From Clostridium akagii DSM 12554 (GTDB lineage Bacteria; Bacillota; Clostridia; Clostridiales; Clostridiaceae): 64,000 bases of DNA. This document shows positions 9,267 to 17,905 of the stretch, in pieces. The notes beneath the pieces are model-generated. The model had not been told where the DNA came from and ran no database searches. It worked only from the letters and a program-made list of their open reading frames with translations. Numbering within the stretch: the stretch's first letter is position 1; the number at the start of each line of letters is the position of its first letter. The translations under genes and the position numbers were made by a program. Location of the stretch: the NCBI RefSeq assembly GCF_000686725.1, contig NZ_JMLK01000017.1, forward strand, positions 39,385 through 103,384, written 5' to 3'.

Positions 9267-9677
9267 ATGGAAAAAACATTAGTATTAATAAAACCAGATG
9301 GGGTTCAGCGGGGGTTAATCGGTAGTATTATTAGCTTTTACGAGAAAAAGAGTCTTTATATAATAGCATTGAAAATGCTTAGGGCAGACAAAACAATAGC
9401 TCAAATGCATTATAATGAACATGAAGGAAAAGAGTATTTTGGTGATTTAATTGATTATATAACTGAGGGAAGAATTTGTGCAATGATAGTTGGAGGTGAA
9501 GATGCCATAGAAATTGTTAGAAAAATAAATGGAGATAAAAATCCTAAACTTGCAGAGATGGGTAGCATAAGAGGAATATATGCTGATGATAGAACAAGAA
9601 ATTTAGTTCACGCATCGGATAATGAAGAAAATGCTAAAAGGGAAATAGAACTTTGGTTTCCAGAGATCAAGTTATAA
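9267..9677 (+). CDS. ndk: Nucleoside diphosphate kinase
   Basis: Transfers the gamma phosphate from ATP to nucleoside diphosphates through a phosphohistidine. The product of 136 residues is the normal family length. It shows LVLIKPDGVQRGLIG at the N-terminus (K9), the GSIRGIYADD segment, and the active-site block NLVHASD with catalytic His115 (most homologues have NxVHGSD). The start at 9267 is supported by AGGTG 9 nt upstream. An in-frame GTG at 9255 has no ribosome site. It follows the Cys-rich gene by 28 nt. Confidence 0.96.
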   Translation: MEKTLVLIKPDGVQRGLIGSIISFYEKKSLYIIALKMLRADKTIAQMHYNEHEGKEYFGDLIDYITEGRICAMIVGGEDAIEIVRKINGDKNPKLAEMGSIRGIYADDRTRNLVHASDNEENAKREIELWFPEIKL

Positions 9678-9738
9678 TTAAAAAGTAGATGTTTGAAAAA
9701 TAATTTAAATTATAATTATTGACATGTATAACAGGTTA

Positions 9739-9767
9739 TGAACAAGTAATTGAGATGTGCATATAAT
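9739..9767 (+). promoter_or_regulatory. Probable promoter for the ABC importer operon
   Basis: TGAACA (9739-9744), a 17-bp spacer and a perfect TATAAT (9762-9767) lie 32 nt upstream of the substrate-binding protein start. A TTGACA at 9719-9724 has no matching -10. Confidence 0.5.
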
Positions 9768-9799
9768 AATGATTAGAATATTTGTATTGGTGGGTATTT

Positions 9800-10813
9800 A
9801 TGAATAAAAAATTATTTTATCCAACATGTTTACTAATTTTGTTATGTATATGCACATCTGTTTTTTGGGGCTGCGGTACTAGCAGTAATGTGTCCGCTAA
9901 AAAAATAAGACTTAATGAGGTTGTACGTTCAGTGTTTTACGCTCCTTTTTATGCTGCAGTGAATAATGGATATTTTAAAGAACAAGGTCTTGATATTGAT
10001 CTTTCAATTGGTCAAGGTGCTGATAAGACTATGCAGGAAGTTCTTAGTAAAAATGTGGATATAGGTTTTTGCGGTCCAGAACAATCAATTTATATCCAAA
10101 ATCAAAATAAAGAGGATTATCCAGTTGTATTTGCTCAGCTTACACAAAAGGATGGTTCTTTTCTTGTTGGTAGAAAAGAGGAAAAAAATTTCAAATGGGA
10201 AGAACTTAAGGGAAAGACAATTATTGGTGCACGTCCAGGTGGAGTTCCAGAAATGACCTTGGAATATGTGCTTAAAAAGCATGGACTAAATCCTAAAAAG
10301 GACGTAAAAATTATAACTAATATACAGTTTAATGCAACGGCAGAAGCTTTCAAAGCAGGGACAGGAGATTATGTTGCACTTTTTGAACCTACAGCAAGTA
10401 TTTTGAGGCAAACTAGTTCCGGATATATTGAATCTTCCATAGGAAGTGAGACTGGAATGCTACCCTATACTTGCTATTTTACAACAAAGTCATATTTAGA
10501 TAAAAATAAGGACACCTTGGTTAAGTTCACTAAAGCTATTTACAAGGGTCAAAAATGGATAGAAAATAATAGTGATATTAAAGTTGCAGAGAAGATAAAA
10601 ACTTTTTTTCCAGGTACAGATGTTAATCTCTTAGCACAAAACGTAAAAAATTATAGGAAGGTAAATGCATTTGCTTATAGTCCTGAAATAAATAAAAGTG
10701 ATATAAATAGGCTAATGGATATTATAGAAGGATACCAAAAAGATCTCATTAAAACAAGACCGGCGTTTAATAAACTTGTTAATACGGACATTGCCAAAGA
10801 AGCGGTTAAATAA
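9800..10813 (+). CDS. ABC importer substrate-binding lipoprotein (SsuA/NrtA/ThiY-like)
   Basis: The 337-residue product starts with a hydrophobic signal and a lipobox-like VFWGC, making Cys25 the likely lipidated residue. The mature part has the NMT1/SsuA periplasmic fold pattern: APFYAAVNNGYFKEQGLDIDL, DIGFCGPE, LKGKTIIGARPGGVPEM and DYVALFEPTAS. Family members bind nitrate, sulfonates, taurine or thiamine pyrimidine precursors. The sequence alone does not decide the ligand. The start at 9800 follows GGTGGG. The upstream TTG at 9782 is unlikely. It is followed by a terminator-like hairpin and then the ATPase and permease genes of the same importer. Confidence 0.88.
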   Translation: MNKKLFYPTCLLILLCICTSVFWGCGTSSNVSAKKIRLNEVVRSVFYAPFYAAVNNGYFKEQGLDIDLSIGQGADKTMQEVLSKNVDIGFCGPEQSIYIQNQNKEDYPVVFAQLTQKDGSFLVGRKEEKNFKWEELKGKTIIGARPGGVPEMTLEYVLKKHGLNPKKDVKIITNIQFNATAEAFKAGTGDYVALFEPTASILRQTSSGYIESSIGSETGMLPYTCYFTTKSYLDKNKDTLVKFTKAIYKGQKWIENNSDIKVAEKIKTFFPGTDVNLLAQNVKNYRKVNAFAYSPEINKSDINRLMDIIEGYQKDLIKTRPAFNKLVNTDIAKEAVK

Positions 10814-10835
10814 AAAGCGACAAATGTTTGTCACT

Positions 10836-10893
10836 AAAAAAAAGAGAGAGAGTATATGTTTCAATCTGAAATTTATGCTCTCTCTCTTTTTTT
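10836..10893 (+). terminator. Strong hairpin between importer genes (terminator or attenuator)
   Basis: The arm A8(GA)4G at 10836-10852 pairs with C(TC)4T7 at 10878-10893, giving a 16-bp stem whose 3' side ends in a T run. An inner TTTCA/TGAAA helix lies in the loop. It sits between the binding-protein stop and the ATPase gene of one importer, so partial termination would make more binding protein than membrane components. A smaller GACAAA-TTTGTC hairpin lies just upstream at 10819-10832. Confidence 0.8.
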
Positions 10894-10962
10894 AGGCTAC
10901 ACCGAAGTTGGTTGTGGTTCATATAATAATATATATGAGAAATTGGTTTTGGAGAGTTTTAA

Positions 10963-11727
10963 ATGAATAAATTAGAAATTAAACATATATTTATGAATTA
11001 TCATTCCATGGCGGGTGAAACGGAGGCTATAAAGGATGTTAGCTTAATTGTAAACAAAGGCGATTTTGTAAGTATTGTTGGACCATCAGGCTCAGGTAAG
11101 TCCACCTTATTAAATATAATTGCTGGACTTATAAAACCTTCAAAGGGGAAAATTTTAGTGGATGGACAAAACCTAGAAAATTTCAGTGGGCAGTTTGGAT
11201 ACATGTTTCAAAAAGATGAACTTTTCGAATGGCTAAATATTTATAAAAATGTACTAATTGGATTAAAAGTTAAGCATAGAGAAACCCCATCAAATATTAA
11301 GAAAATAGAAGAAATGCTAAAAGAATATAAACTTTTGGAATTTAAAAACCATTATCCCAGTGAATTGTCAGGTGGAATGAGGCAAAGAGCGTCATTGATA
11401 AGAACTTTAGCATTAAACCCTGAAATTTTAATTTTAGATGAGCCATTTTCAGCTCTTGACTATCAAAGCAGGCTTCGTGCTAGTGATGAAATTTATAAGA
11501 TAATAAAGCAGGAAGGTAAAACGGTTATAATGGTTACTCATGATATATCAGAAGCAATATCTATGTCACAAAGAATAATAATATTTTCAAAGAGACCCGC
11601 AAAGATAAAAAAAGAGATATCTATTGATTTTAAGGACAATTCACTTACGCCCTTACAAAAGAGAGCAGACCCTAGGTTTAGAGAATATTTTGATTCCGTA
11701 TGGAAGGAGCTTGAAATAGATGAATAG
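10963..11727 (+). CDS. ABC importer ATPase (SsuB/TauB/NrtD family)
   Basis: A 254-residue nucleotide-binding subunit that powers the importer. Visible motifs are Walker A GPSGSGKST (near 43), Q-loop YMFQKDELFEW, signature LSGGMRQRASLIRTLA, Walker B ILILDEPFSALD and the switch VTHDISEA. The C-terminal PRFREYFDSVW resembles the SsuB/TauB branch. GGAG lies 8 nt before the ATG. Its end overlaps the permease start by 8 nt, so the two are translationally coupled. Confidence 0.94.
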   Translation: MNKLEIKHIFMNYHSMAGETEAIKDVSLIVNKGDFVSIVGPSGSGKSTLLNIIAGLIKPSKGKILVDGQNLENFSGQFGYMFQKDELFEWLNIYKNVLIGLKVKHRETPSNIKKIEEMLKEYKLLEFKNHYPSELSGGMRQRASLIRTLALNPEILILDEPFSALDYQSRLRASDEIYKIIKQEGKTVIMVTHDISEAISMSQRIIIFSKRPAKIKKEISIDFKDNSLTPLQKRADPRFREYFDSVWKELEIDE

Positions 11728-12517
11728 TGTTAGTAACGAACATATGAAATTTGTTAAAGACATCAAAAGGAAAGCTAGGATGATAACAATTATAAGATGG
11801 ATTATCCTAATTGTTTTTTTTGCGCTATGGGAAGTGGCAGGAGACTTAAAGTGGATAGATCCATTTTTTATAAGTACTCCAAGTAGAGTATTTACTAGTC
11901 TTGTTAATATATATAAAGAAGGAACACTTTTTACACATATTGGGGTAACATGTTATGAAACAGTTTTAGGATTTACACTAGGAATGCTTATTGGCATAGC
12001 TATAGCAATATTACTTTGGTGGTTCGATTTTCTGGCTAAATTGTTAGACACATACATTATAGTGCTGAACGCATTACCTAAAGTTGCTTTGGCTCCAATA
12101 ATAATATTTTGGATAGGGAATGGGACTAAAGCAATAGTTACAATTGCAATTTTGATATCTATTGTGACCACAATAATAAGTATTTTAGATGGTTTTAACA
12201 GAGTAGATACTGATAAAATAAAACTTTTAAAAACATTAGGTGCAAATAAATTCCAAATTCTTGTAATGCTCGTAATACCATCATCTGTTCCAAATATAAT
12301 ATCTGCACTTCGAATTAGTGTTGGACTTTCATGGGTAGGTGTAATAATGGGAGAATTTTTAGTGGCCAAGGAAGGATTAGGATTCTTAATAGTATATGGA
12401 GGCCAGATATCTCAGCTTGATATGGTAATGATGAGTATAGTAATTCTTGCAATTCTTGCATATATAATGTATGAAATAGTTCTTATATTTGAAAAAAAGA
12501 TAAGATCAAGATTTTAG
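11720..12517 (+). CDS. ABC importer permease (SsuC/NrtB/ThiX family)
   Basis: A 265-residue integral membrane subunit with about six helices. The cytoplasmic coupling motif near residues 155-190 (DKIKLLKTLGANKFQILVML.IPSSVPNI) is the EAA loop of binding-protein-dependent permeases, and LPKVALAPIIIFWIGNGTKA is characteristic of the NrtB/SsuC branch. AAGGAG lies within the ATPase coding end. It completes the importer begun at 9800. The patatin gene follows after 14 nt. Confidence 0.93.
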   Translation: MNSVSNEHMKFVKDIKRKARMITIIRWIILIVFFALWEVAGDLKWIDPFFISTPSRVFTSLVNIYKEGTLFTHIGVTCYETVLGFTLGMLIGIAIAILLWWFDFLAKLLDTYIIVLNALPKVALAPIIIFWIGNGTKAIVTIAILISIVTTIISILDGFNRVDTDKIKLLKTLGANKFQILVMLVIPSSVPNIISALRISVGLSWVGVIMGEFLVAKEGLGFLIVYGGQISQLDMVMMSIVILAILAYIMYEIVLIFEKKIRSRF

Positions 12518-12531
12518 TTAGGAGGCAACAT

Positions 12532-13449
12532 ATGAAAGTTGATGTGGTATTTCAGGGAGGAGGCGTAAAGGGAATAGCTTTTGTAGGTGCAATTGAGGCT
12601 CTGGAAAAAAATGGTTATACATTTAACAAACTTGCAGGTACGTCAGCAGGAGCTATTACAGCAGCTTTACTCTCAGCAGGCTATACAGGGAAGGAACTGA
12701 AAGAAATAATGCTTAATATGGATTATACAAGGATTGTAGGTACAGGTGCATATGGAGGTATACCTTTAATGGGTAACGCTATAGAACTTATAAGAAAAAA
12801 AGGTTTCTATGATGGCCGTCCAATTGAACAATGGATTCACAAACTCTTAAAGAAAAAAGGAATAGTGAAATTTAAAGACTTAGAAACATATGGAGGTAGA
12901 ACTCTTAAAATAATTGCTGCAGATGTAACTCGTAGAAATATACTAATAATTCCTGATGATTTAAAAAACTATGGTATTGAACCATCTGAATTTGAAATAG
13001 CAAAGGCTGTTAGAATGAGCACAAGTATTCCATTTTTTTTTAAACCTGTTAAGCTTAAGTATAATAATAATGTAAGTTATATTGTAGATGGTGGCATTAT
13101 AAGTAATTTTCCAATTTGGCTTTTTGATGTAAGGGATACTCCACGGTGGCCTACTTTTGGATTTAAATTGAAAAATAATACAAATAAACATGTTACTCCT
13201 GCTAGGAAAGATCTATTTTCATATTTTATTGATGTGGTAGAGACTAGCTTAGATAGAAATGAGGAAGAATATTTGCCGGATAGAAATGCAGTTAGGACTA
13301 TTGAAATAAGCACAGGGGGTGTTAGAACCACAGAGTTTAATATATCACGGAAGAAATGCGATAAACTTTATAAATCAGGATTTGATATAACAAATGAATT
13401 CTTAAATAGTTGGAGCTTTTATAATTATATTGCAAAATACAGGAGGTAA
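12532..13449 (+). CDS. Patatin-like phospholipase/acyl hydrolase
   Basis: The 305-residue protein has the complete Ser-Asp dyad architecture of patatins: oxyanion loop GGGVKG at 9-14, GTSAG at 36-40 with Ser38, and the DGG motif with Asp186 (YIVDGGIISNFP). It lacks a signal peptide or membrane segment, so it should act in the cytoplasm or on the inner membrane face, hydrolysing acyl esters. AGGAGG precedes the ATG by 6 nt and the gene is 14 nt after the permease, so it is probably the last gene of the importer transcript. The physiological lipid is unknown. Confidence 0.92.
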   Translation: MKVDVVFQGGGVKGIAFVGAIEALEKNGYTFNKLAGTSAGAITAALLSAGYTGKELKEIMLNMDYTRIVGTGAYGGIPLMGNAIELIRKKGFYDGRPIEQWIHKLLKKKGIVKFKDLETYGGRTLKIIAADVTRRNILIIPDDLKNYGIEPSEFEIAKAVRMSTSIPFFFKPVKLKYNNNVSYIVDGGIISNFPIWLFDVRDTPRWPTFGFKLKNNTNKHVTPARKDLFSYFIDVVETSLDRNEEEYLPDRNAVRTIEISTGGVRTTEFNISRKKCDKLYKSGFDITNEFLNSWSFYNYIAKYRR

Positions 13450-13496
13450 GTGAAAATATAGAAACTAAGGCGAAATATTATAATATATAATAGTTA

Positions 13497-13525
13497 TTGA
13501 CATAGAAAATCAACAAATGTAAAAT
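13497..13525 (+). promoter_or_regulatory. Sigma-A promoter for the Pro-Thr repeat protein
   Basis: A perfect TTGACA (13497-13502), a 17-bp spacer and TAAAAT (13520-13525) lie about 33 nt before the start codon. Confidence 0.65.
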
Positions 13526-13558
13526 ATAAATATAGTTTTTGTAAAGTGGGTAATAATT

Positions 13559-14371
13559 ATGAAGAAAAAAATCAAAATGTTTTTAGTGCTTTTAGCATTA
13601 TTTTTTTACACTTATATATCAGGTTATAATTTCTACAATCATGGATCTTTAAATTATTTAAATAACAAAAAGATAAATGTTTCTGTGGCAAAATATGTTC
13701 AGCTATTGGATTCAAATTACAATTCCACAATACATAGTGGTACAGGGAATAGTACTGGAAGTGATAATTCAACACAACCTGATGGTGGACAAGCAACTGA
13801 ACCGACACCAACGCCGACACCAACACCAACACCAACACCAACGCCGACGCCAACACCAACACCGACACCGACACCGACACCGACGCCAACAAAGACACCA
13901 ACACCAACAACGGTTAAAACGAATACTACTAAAAGCTCAACAAGTAGTACGAATACAACCAAAACAACAAAGGCAACAAATACAACAAATACAACTACCA
14001 AGAGTAATAGTACAGGGCAAAATGCATCTACTAATGCAACTAATAATGTTAGTAAAGGAGTAACAACTTCAGATGGAACGAATATGGTAAGTACTGAACA
14101 GGGGAATTTAACAAATTCAAATGGAACTTCAGTACAATCAAATAATACAATGAATGCTGTGAATGCTAATACAGCAGACGACAAATCAGTTAAAATTTTG
14201 GCATCAGATAATACAAATAGTACAGTATTAAAAAGAAAAATAATTGGATTTGGTTTGATTTTCGTAGTAGTGGTTGTTGCTTTAATATATTTAATTAAAA
14301 CAATAAAATCACCAAAAAATAATTTTAACAATTTGGAAAAGGTTAGGAAAAAGTTTAAACATAAACATTAA
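13559..14371 (+). CDS. Pro-Thr repeat, Ser/Thr/Asn-rich surface protein with N- and C-terminal hydrophobic segments
   Basis: The 270-residue product has an N-terminal hydrophobic stretch (about 7-22), a spacer, 15 exact Pro-Thr dipeptides (residues 82-111), then about 110 residues dominated by Thr, Asn and Ser. A C-terminal membrane helix (about 226-246) is followed by a Lys/His-rich tail ending KKFKHKH. The architecture suggests a stalk spanning the cell wall, tethered by the C-terminal helix. Thr/Ser-rich regions of this type are often glycosylated, but no glycosyltransferase is adjacent. There is no LPxTG or enzymatic domain. It is probably monocistronic, with its own promoter and terminator. 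Confidence 0.75.
   Translation: MKKKIKMFLVLLALFFYTYISGYNFYNHGSLNYLNNKKINVSVAKYVQLLDSNYNSTIHSGTGNSTGSDNSTQPDGGQATEPTPTPTPTPTPTPTPTPTPTPTPTPTPTPTKTPTPTTVKTNTTKSSTSSTNTTKTTKATNTTNTTTKSNSTGQNASTNATNNVSKGVTTSDGTNMVSTEQGNLTNSNGTSVQSNNTMNAVNANTADDKSVKILASDNTNSTVLKRKIIGFGLIFVVVVVALIYLIKTIKSPKNNFNNLEKVRKKFKHKH
13802..13891 (+). repeat. Hexanucleotide microsatellite encoding 15 Pro-Thr units
   Basis: Ninety bases of a 6-bp period (CCRACR, Pro CCG/CCA and Thr ACA/ACG) run without interruption, followed after one AAG by a shorter Thr-Pro run. The local GC content is well above that of the flanks. Codon variants are interspersed, which limits but does not prevent slippage. Changes occur in 6-bp steps and would keep the frame. 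Confidence 0.9.
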
Positions 14372-14422
14372 AATTATTGCTAAAAATAGTATATTAGGTT
14401 AAAAATTACACAAGAGTTATAA

Positions 14423-14484
14423 GGCATAGAAATCCATTTTATCTAGAGAAAAGATAAAATGGGAGTCTATGCCTTCATTTTTAT
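14423..14484 (+). terminator. Long hairpin terminator after the repeat protein
   Basis: GGCATAGA (14423-14430) pairs with TCTATGCC (14466-14473), and inside it CCATTTTATCT pairs with AGATAAAATGG around a 7-nt loop. A T-rich stretch follows. It separates this gene from the efflux operon. Confidence 0.75.
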
Positions 14485-14594
14485 TGTATTTTAGAAAATT
14501 TTAATAATTACTTTATTGTTAATTTATAAATATAATGTAAAATGTAATTACAAGACATTAAAGGGTAAGAATTTTAAGGAGGGGTCATGTAGTT

Positions 14595-15827
14595 ATGAAG
14601 AAAAAAGTTATTATAGGTATAATAATTGTAGTAATTGTTGCTAGTGTAATAGGAATAAGCAGAGCAAGTAGAAATAGAGGTAAGTTTACAACAGTTAAAG
14701 TTGCAACTGTAACTAAAGGGGACATAAAAGCTTATTTTTCAACAACAGCAATTATAAAGTCCAAAAATAGCAAGGATTATTATGCACCAGATCAAGCAAA
14801 AGTTAAAACTGTAAATGTTAAAATAGGGGATAAAGTAAAAAAAGGTGAGGTCTTAGTAACATATCAAGTTACGGATTTATCTGGAACAGTAAAGCAGGCA
14901 CAAATAAATTTAAGCAGTGCTAATAGTCAAAAACAGGATTTATTAAATACAGTTACTACAAATAATCAAAAAATTGCGGATACAAATAATCAAATTACTG
15001 ATGCTACAAATCAGATAAATAATTTGACCGCACTTCAAAAATCCAATCCAGTTGCATATCAAGCAGCAGGAGGAGACAAACAACTGCAGACATTAAATTC
15101 AACAGTAACTAGCTTAAATAGCACAAAAAGTCAGATACCAGATGAAACAGAAAAGTTAAAACAAGCTGATAATTCAATAAGTCTAGCTCAGGTCAATTTA
15201 GATACGGCTAATGAAAATTTAGCAAAAAGTGTGAATAGCAATGTGGCAGATTTCGATGGAGTAGTTACATCATTAAATGCAAAGGTTGGTGGAACTGGAT
15301 CTGGAAGTTCAGCAAATGGTGGAAGTTCCGCGGCTGTAACAATAGACGATGAAACTAGCTTGGAAGCAGAAGTAAACTTAGATAAATATAGTGCTAGCGA
15401 AGTGAAGGTTGGTCAAACTGTAACTTTGAATTTTGCAAACAAAAATTATACTGGTAAGGTATCATATGTAGCACCATCAGCATCAACATCAACGTCAACA
15501 ACGACTTCAAGCACCACACTTGATGCAGATATAGATATAAATACACCACAAGATGGGTTAATAGAAGGATTTGATTCAGATGTTAATATACTAACTGGAG
15601 AGAGTGACAAGGTATTAAGTGTACCAGCTGAAAGCATAAAAACGGATAAGTCAGGAAATAACTATGTGTTTGTTATATCAAATAATAAAGCTGTTAAAAA
15701 AGAAATTCAATTGGGCTTGCAATCTGATATTGATGCAGAGGTTAAAAGTGGACTTAACGTAGGGGATAAAGTCATACTAAATCCCAGTGCCACAATAAGT
15801 AATGGAACTTCAGTAAAAGCTAATTAA
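14595..15827 (+). CDS. MacA/HlyD-like efflux adaptor subunit
   Basis: This 410-residue protein has an N-terminal membrane anchor (about 5-22). A biotinyl-lipoyl-like barrel half follows (VKTVNVKIGDKVKKGEVLVTY), then an alpha-helical hairpin rich in Gln/Asn (about 100-215) and a C-terminal beta domain with VLSVPAESIKTDKSGNNYVFVI. The order is that of RND/MacA adaptors in Gram-positive MacAB-like systems. Two flexible Gly/Ser/Thr linkers (about 235-250 and 295-310) are visible. AAGGAGGGG is 10 nt upstream, and between it and the start lies a two-codon ATG-TAG (14587-14592). The ATPase follows after 15 nt. Substrate unknown; lipophilic antibiotics or peptides are typical. Confidence 0.88.
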   Translation: MKKKVIIGIIIVVIVASVIGISRASRNRGKFTTVKVATVTKGDIKAYFSTTAIIKSKNSKDYYAPDQAKVKTVNVKIGDKVKKGEVLVTYQVTDLSGTVKQAQINLSSANSQKQDLLNTVTTNNQKIADTNNQITDATNQINNLTALQKSNPVAYQAAGGDKQLQTLNSTVTSLNSTKSQIPDETEKLKQADNSISLAQVNLDTANENLAKSVNSNVADFDGVVTSLNAKVGGTGSGSSANGGSSAAVTIDDETSLEAEVNLDKYSASEVKVGQTVTLNFANKNYTGKVSYVAPSASTSTSTTTSSTTLDADIDINTPQDGLIEGFDSDVNILTGESDKVLSVPAESIKTDKSGNNYVFVISNNKAVKKEIQLGLQSDIDAEVKSGLNVGDKVILNPSATISNGTSVKAN

Positions 15828-15842
15828 GGTGGTGTATAAAAC

Positions 15843-16535
15843 ATGATTGAGGTTACTAACATAACTAAAAGATATTTAACTGGAGATATAGATTTTACAG
15901 CACTTAAATCTGTAAATCTAAGTATAGAAAAAGGAGAGTTTACTTCCATAATGGGTCCTTCTGGATCAGGAAAGTCTACTTTTATGAATATATTAGGTTG
16001 TCTTGATAAAATGGATGCGGGAAAATATATGCTTAATGGTCAAGATGTTTCAAACCTTACTGGTAATGAGCTAGCTTTTGTTAGAAACAAAGAAATAGGT
16101 TTTGTATTTCAGGCATTTAATCTATTGCCAAGGTTATCAGTACTGGAAAATGTGGAACTGCCAATGGTATACTCAGGTGTTCCTGCAAAGGAAAGACGTG
16201 AAAGAGCGCTAGAAGCATTAGAAAGGGTATCATTAGGCGATAGGGTTAAACATAGACCAAATGAAATCTCAGGTGGACAAAAACAGAGAGTTGCCATTGC
16301 TAGGGCAATAGTAAACAGACCCAATGTAATTATGGCTGATGAACCAACTGGAAACCTTGATTCTAAATCAACCTTTGACATAATGAAAATTTTTCAAGAT
16401 CTAAATGACGAAGGATCAACAGTGGTTATGGTAACTCACGAGCCAGATGTTGCTGTTTATACTAGGAGGATTGTAAGATTTAAGGATGGCGAAATAGTTG
16501 CAGACGAAGCAGTAAAAGATAGAATTAGGTTATAG
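15843..16535 (+). CDS. MacB/LolD-type ABC ATPase
   Basis: A 230-residue ATPase with Walker A GPSGSGKST (near 40), Q-loop FVFQAFNLLPRLSVLENVELP, signature ISGGQKQRVAIARA, Walker B VIMADEPTGNLD and switch VTHEPDVA. The LPRLSVLENVELPM sequence and NLDSKST are typical of the MacB/LolD/FtsE group that pairs with FtsX-like permeases, which matches the next gene. AAGGTGG is upstream. Confidence 0.94.
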   Translation: MIEVTNITKRYLTGDIDFTALKSVNLSIEKGEFTSIMGPSGSGKSTFMNILGCLDKMDAGKYMLNGQDVSNLTGNELAFVRNKEIGFVFQAFNLLPRLSVLENVELPMVYSGVPAKERRERALEALERVSLGDRVKHRPNEISGGQKQRVAIARAIVNRPNVIMADEPTGNLDSKSTFDIMKIFQDLNDEGSTVVMVTHEPDVAVYTRRIVRFKDGEIVADEAVKDRIRL

Positions 16536-16579
16536 AATTTATAACCATTTTATGAGAATGTTTTGTAAAGGAGAGTAAT

Positions 16580-17785
16580 ATGAATTTTTTAGAGAGTTTT
16601 AGAATAGCAATAGGAAGTATATTGGCAAATAAAATGCGATCCTTTCTAACTATGCTAGGAATAATTATAGGAATAAGTGCGGTAATAGCAATTGTATCTC
16701 TAGGTCAAGGTGCTCAAAATTATATTACAGATGCATTTAGTAAAATAGGTGCAACTACAGTAACTATAGGTTTAGATTCATCTAAAGCACAACAAAGTGA
16801 TTACTTTACTTTAAAAGATGCAGCACAGATTAAACAAGAAGTAAGTACGATAAAATATGTAAGTCCAACGGTAGCTGAAAAAGGAACCGTAGTATCAAAC
16901 ATTACATCAAAAAATGCAAATATTATGGGGGTAACTACTGATTATGCAGATATAGAGAATTACGATATATCTTATGGTAGATATTTTAATGAGCTTGAGC
17001 AAAACGAGGGAAAAGCGGTAGCAGTGATTGATGAAACTTCAGCTACAACTTTATTTGGTAGTGCCGATGCAGTTGGTAAAACTATGGATATTGGTCCTAC
17101 TGGTGCAAGTAAAAAAGTTACTATTGTTGGAATAAAAAGTTCTGCAGGTAGTTTTGGGGGTGGCGGTCCTAATGCCGCAATATCTGTAGATGTACCAATT
17201 TCATTTGTACAAACGATGTATTCAACTAATTTTACTATCAGTAATTTAACAATAGCAGCAGACTCAAAAGATGATGTTGAAGATTCAGGAAATAGTGCTG
17301 TAAGCATATTGGAAAGTAGACATAACAACAGGGGAAAAAGTATTTATATAGCTTCTAACCTTTTTAAACAAATGGATCAAATAAATAGTATATTAGGAAT
17401 ATTTACAGACTTTGTTGGAGCCGTTGCAGGAATTTCCCTACTGGTTGGTGGTATTGGTGTTATGAATATAATGCTTGTATCAGTTACTGAGAGAACCAGG
17501 GAAATTGGTATTAGAAAAGCAATTGGAGCTACAACACAAAATATTATGCTACAATTTTTGACTGAATCCGTTATAATTTCTCTCATAGGTGGAGTGATTG
17601 GAATGGCAATAGGAATTGGTGGTGCAGAGATTGTTGGAAATGCTGTAAATGTAACACCGGTAATTTCACCAGCAGTAGTTATTGCAGCAATACTATTTTC
17701 ATCAGCAGTAGGAATATTCTTTGGATTATATCCTGCTAAAAAAGCTGCTGCATTAGATCCAATCGAAGCTTTACGATACGAGTAA
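16580..17785 (+). CDS. MacB-like FtsX-family permease
   Basis: The 401-residue subunit has one N-terminal membrane helix (about 20-40, preceded by LANKMRSFLTMLGIIIG), a large extracytoplasmic MacB_PCD-type domain (about 45-265) and three C-terminal helices. The mechanotransmission signature IGVMNIMLVSVTERTREIGI is present, followed by RKAIGA. The last residues DPIEALRYE are the usual end of MacB-like permeases. It works with the adaptor and ATPase upstream as a tripartite-style exporter. AAAGGAG precedes the start. A terminator separates it from the two-component genes. Confidence 0.93.
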   Translation: MNFLESFRIAIGSILANKMRSFLTMLGIIIGISAVIAIVSLGQGAQNYITDAFSKIGATTVTIGLDSSKAQQSDYFTLKDAAQIKQEVSTIKYVSPTVAEKGTVVSNITSKNANIMGVTTDYADIENYDISYGRYFNELEQNEGKAVAVIDETSATTLFGSADAVGKTMDIGPTGASKKVTIVGIKSSAGSFGGGGPNAAISVDVPISFVQTMYSTNFTISNLTIAADSKDDVEDSGNSAVSILESRHNNRGKSIYIASNLFKQMDQINSILGIFTDFVGAVAGISLLVGGIGVMNIMLVSVTERTREIGIRKAIGATTQNIMLQFLTESVIISLIGGVIGMAIGIGGAEIVGNAVNVTPVISPAVVIAAILFSSAVGIFFGLYPAKKAAALDPIEALRYE

Positions 17786-17849
17786 GACATATGAAAGATA
17801 ATAGGCTAGCATATGGTCTCACTATTTAAAAAAGGTGTACAAATAAGTC

Positions 17850-17889
17850 AAAAGGTCGGCTAAATAAACATTGCTGACCTTTTGTTTTC
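17850..17889 (+). terminator. Intrinsic terminator after the MacAB-like operon
   Basis: AAAAGGTCGGC (17850-17860) pairs with GCTGACCTTTT (17873-17883) with one G-U pair, followed by TTTGTTTT. It ends 17 nt before the histidine kinase start, so read-through could still feed the two-component genes. Confidence 0.75.
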
Positions 17890-17905
17890 AAAATTTGGAG
17901 GATAT

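Noticed and set aside
11953..12369. Minus-strand frame of 138 residues within the permease gene
   Set aside because: It is the complement of membrane helices and has no ribosome site.
13717..14331. 204-residue open frame on the minus strand, Val/Gly-rich
   Set aside because: It is the antisense of the Pro-Thr repeat gene. Its V-G-V-G run is just the complement of the 6-bp repeat, and there is no ribosome site.
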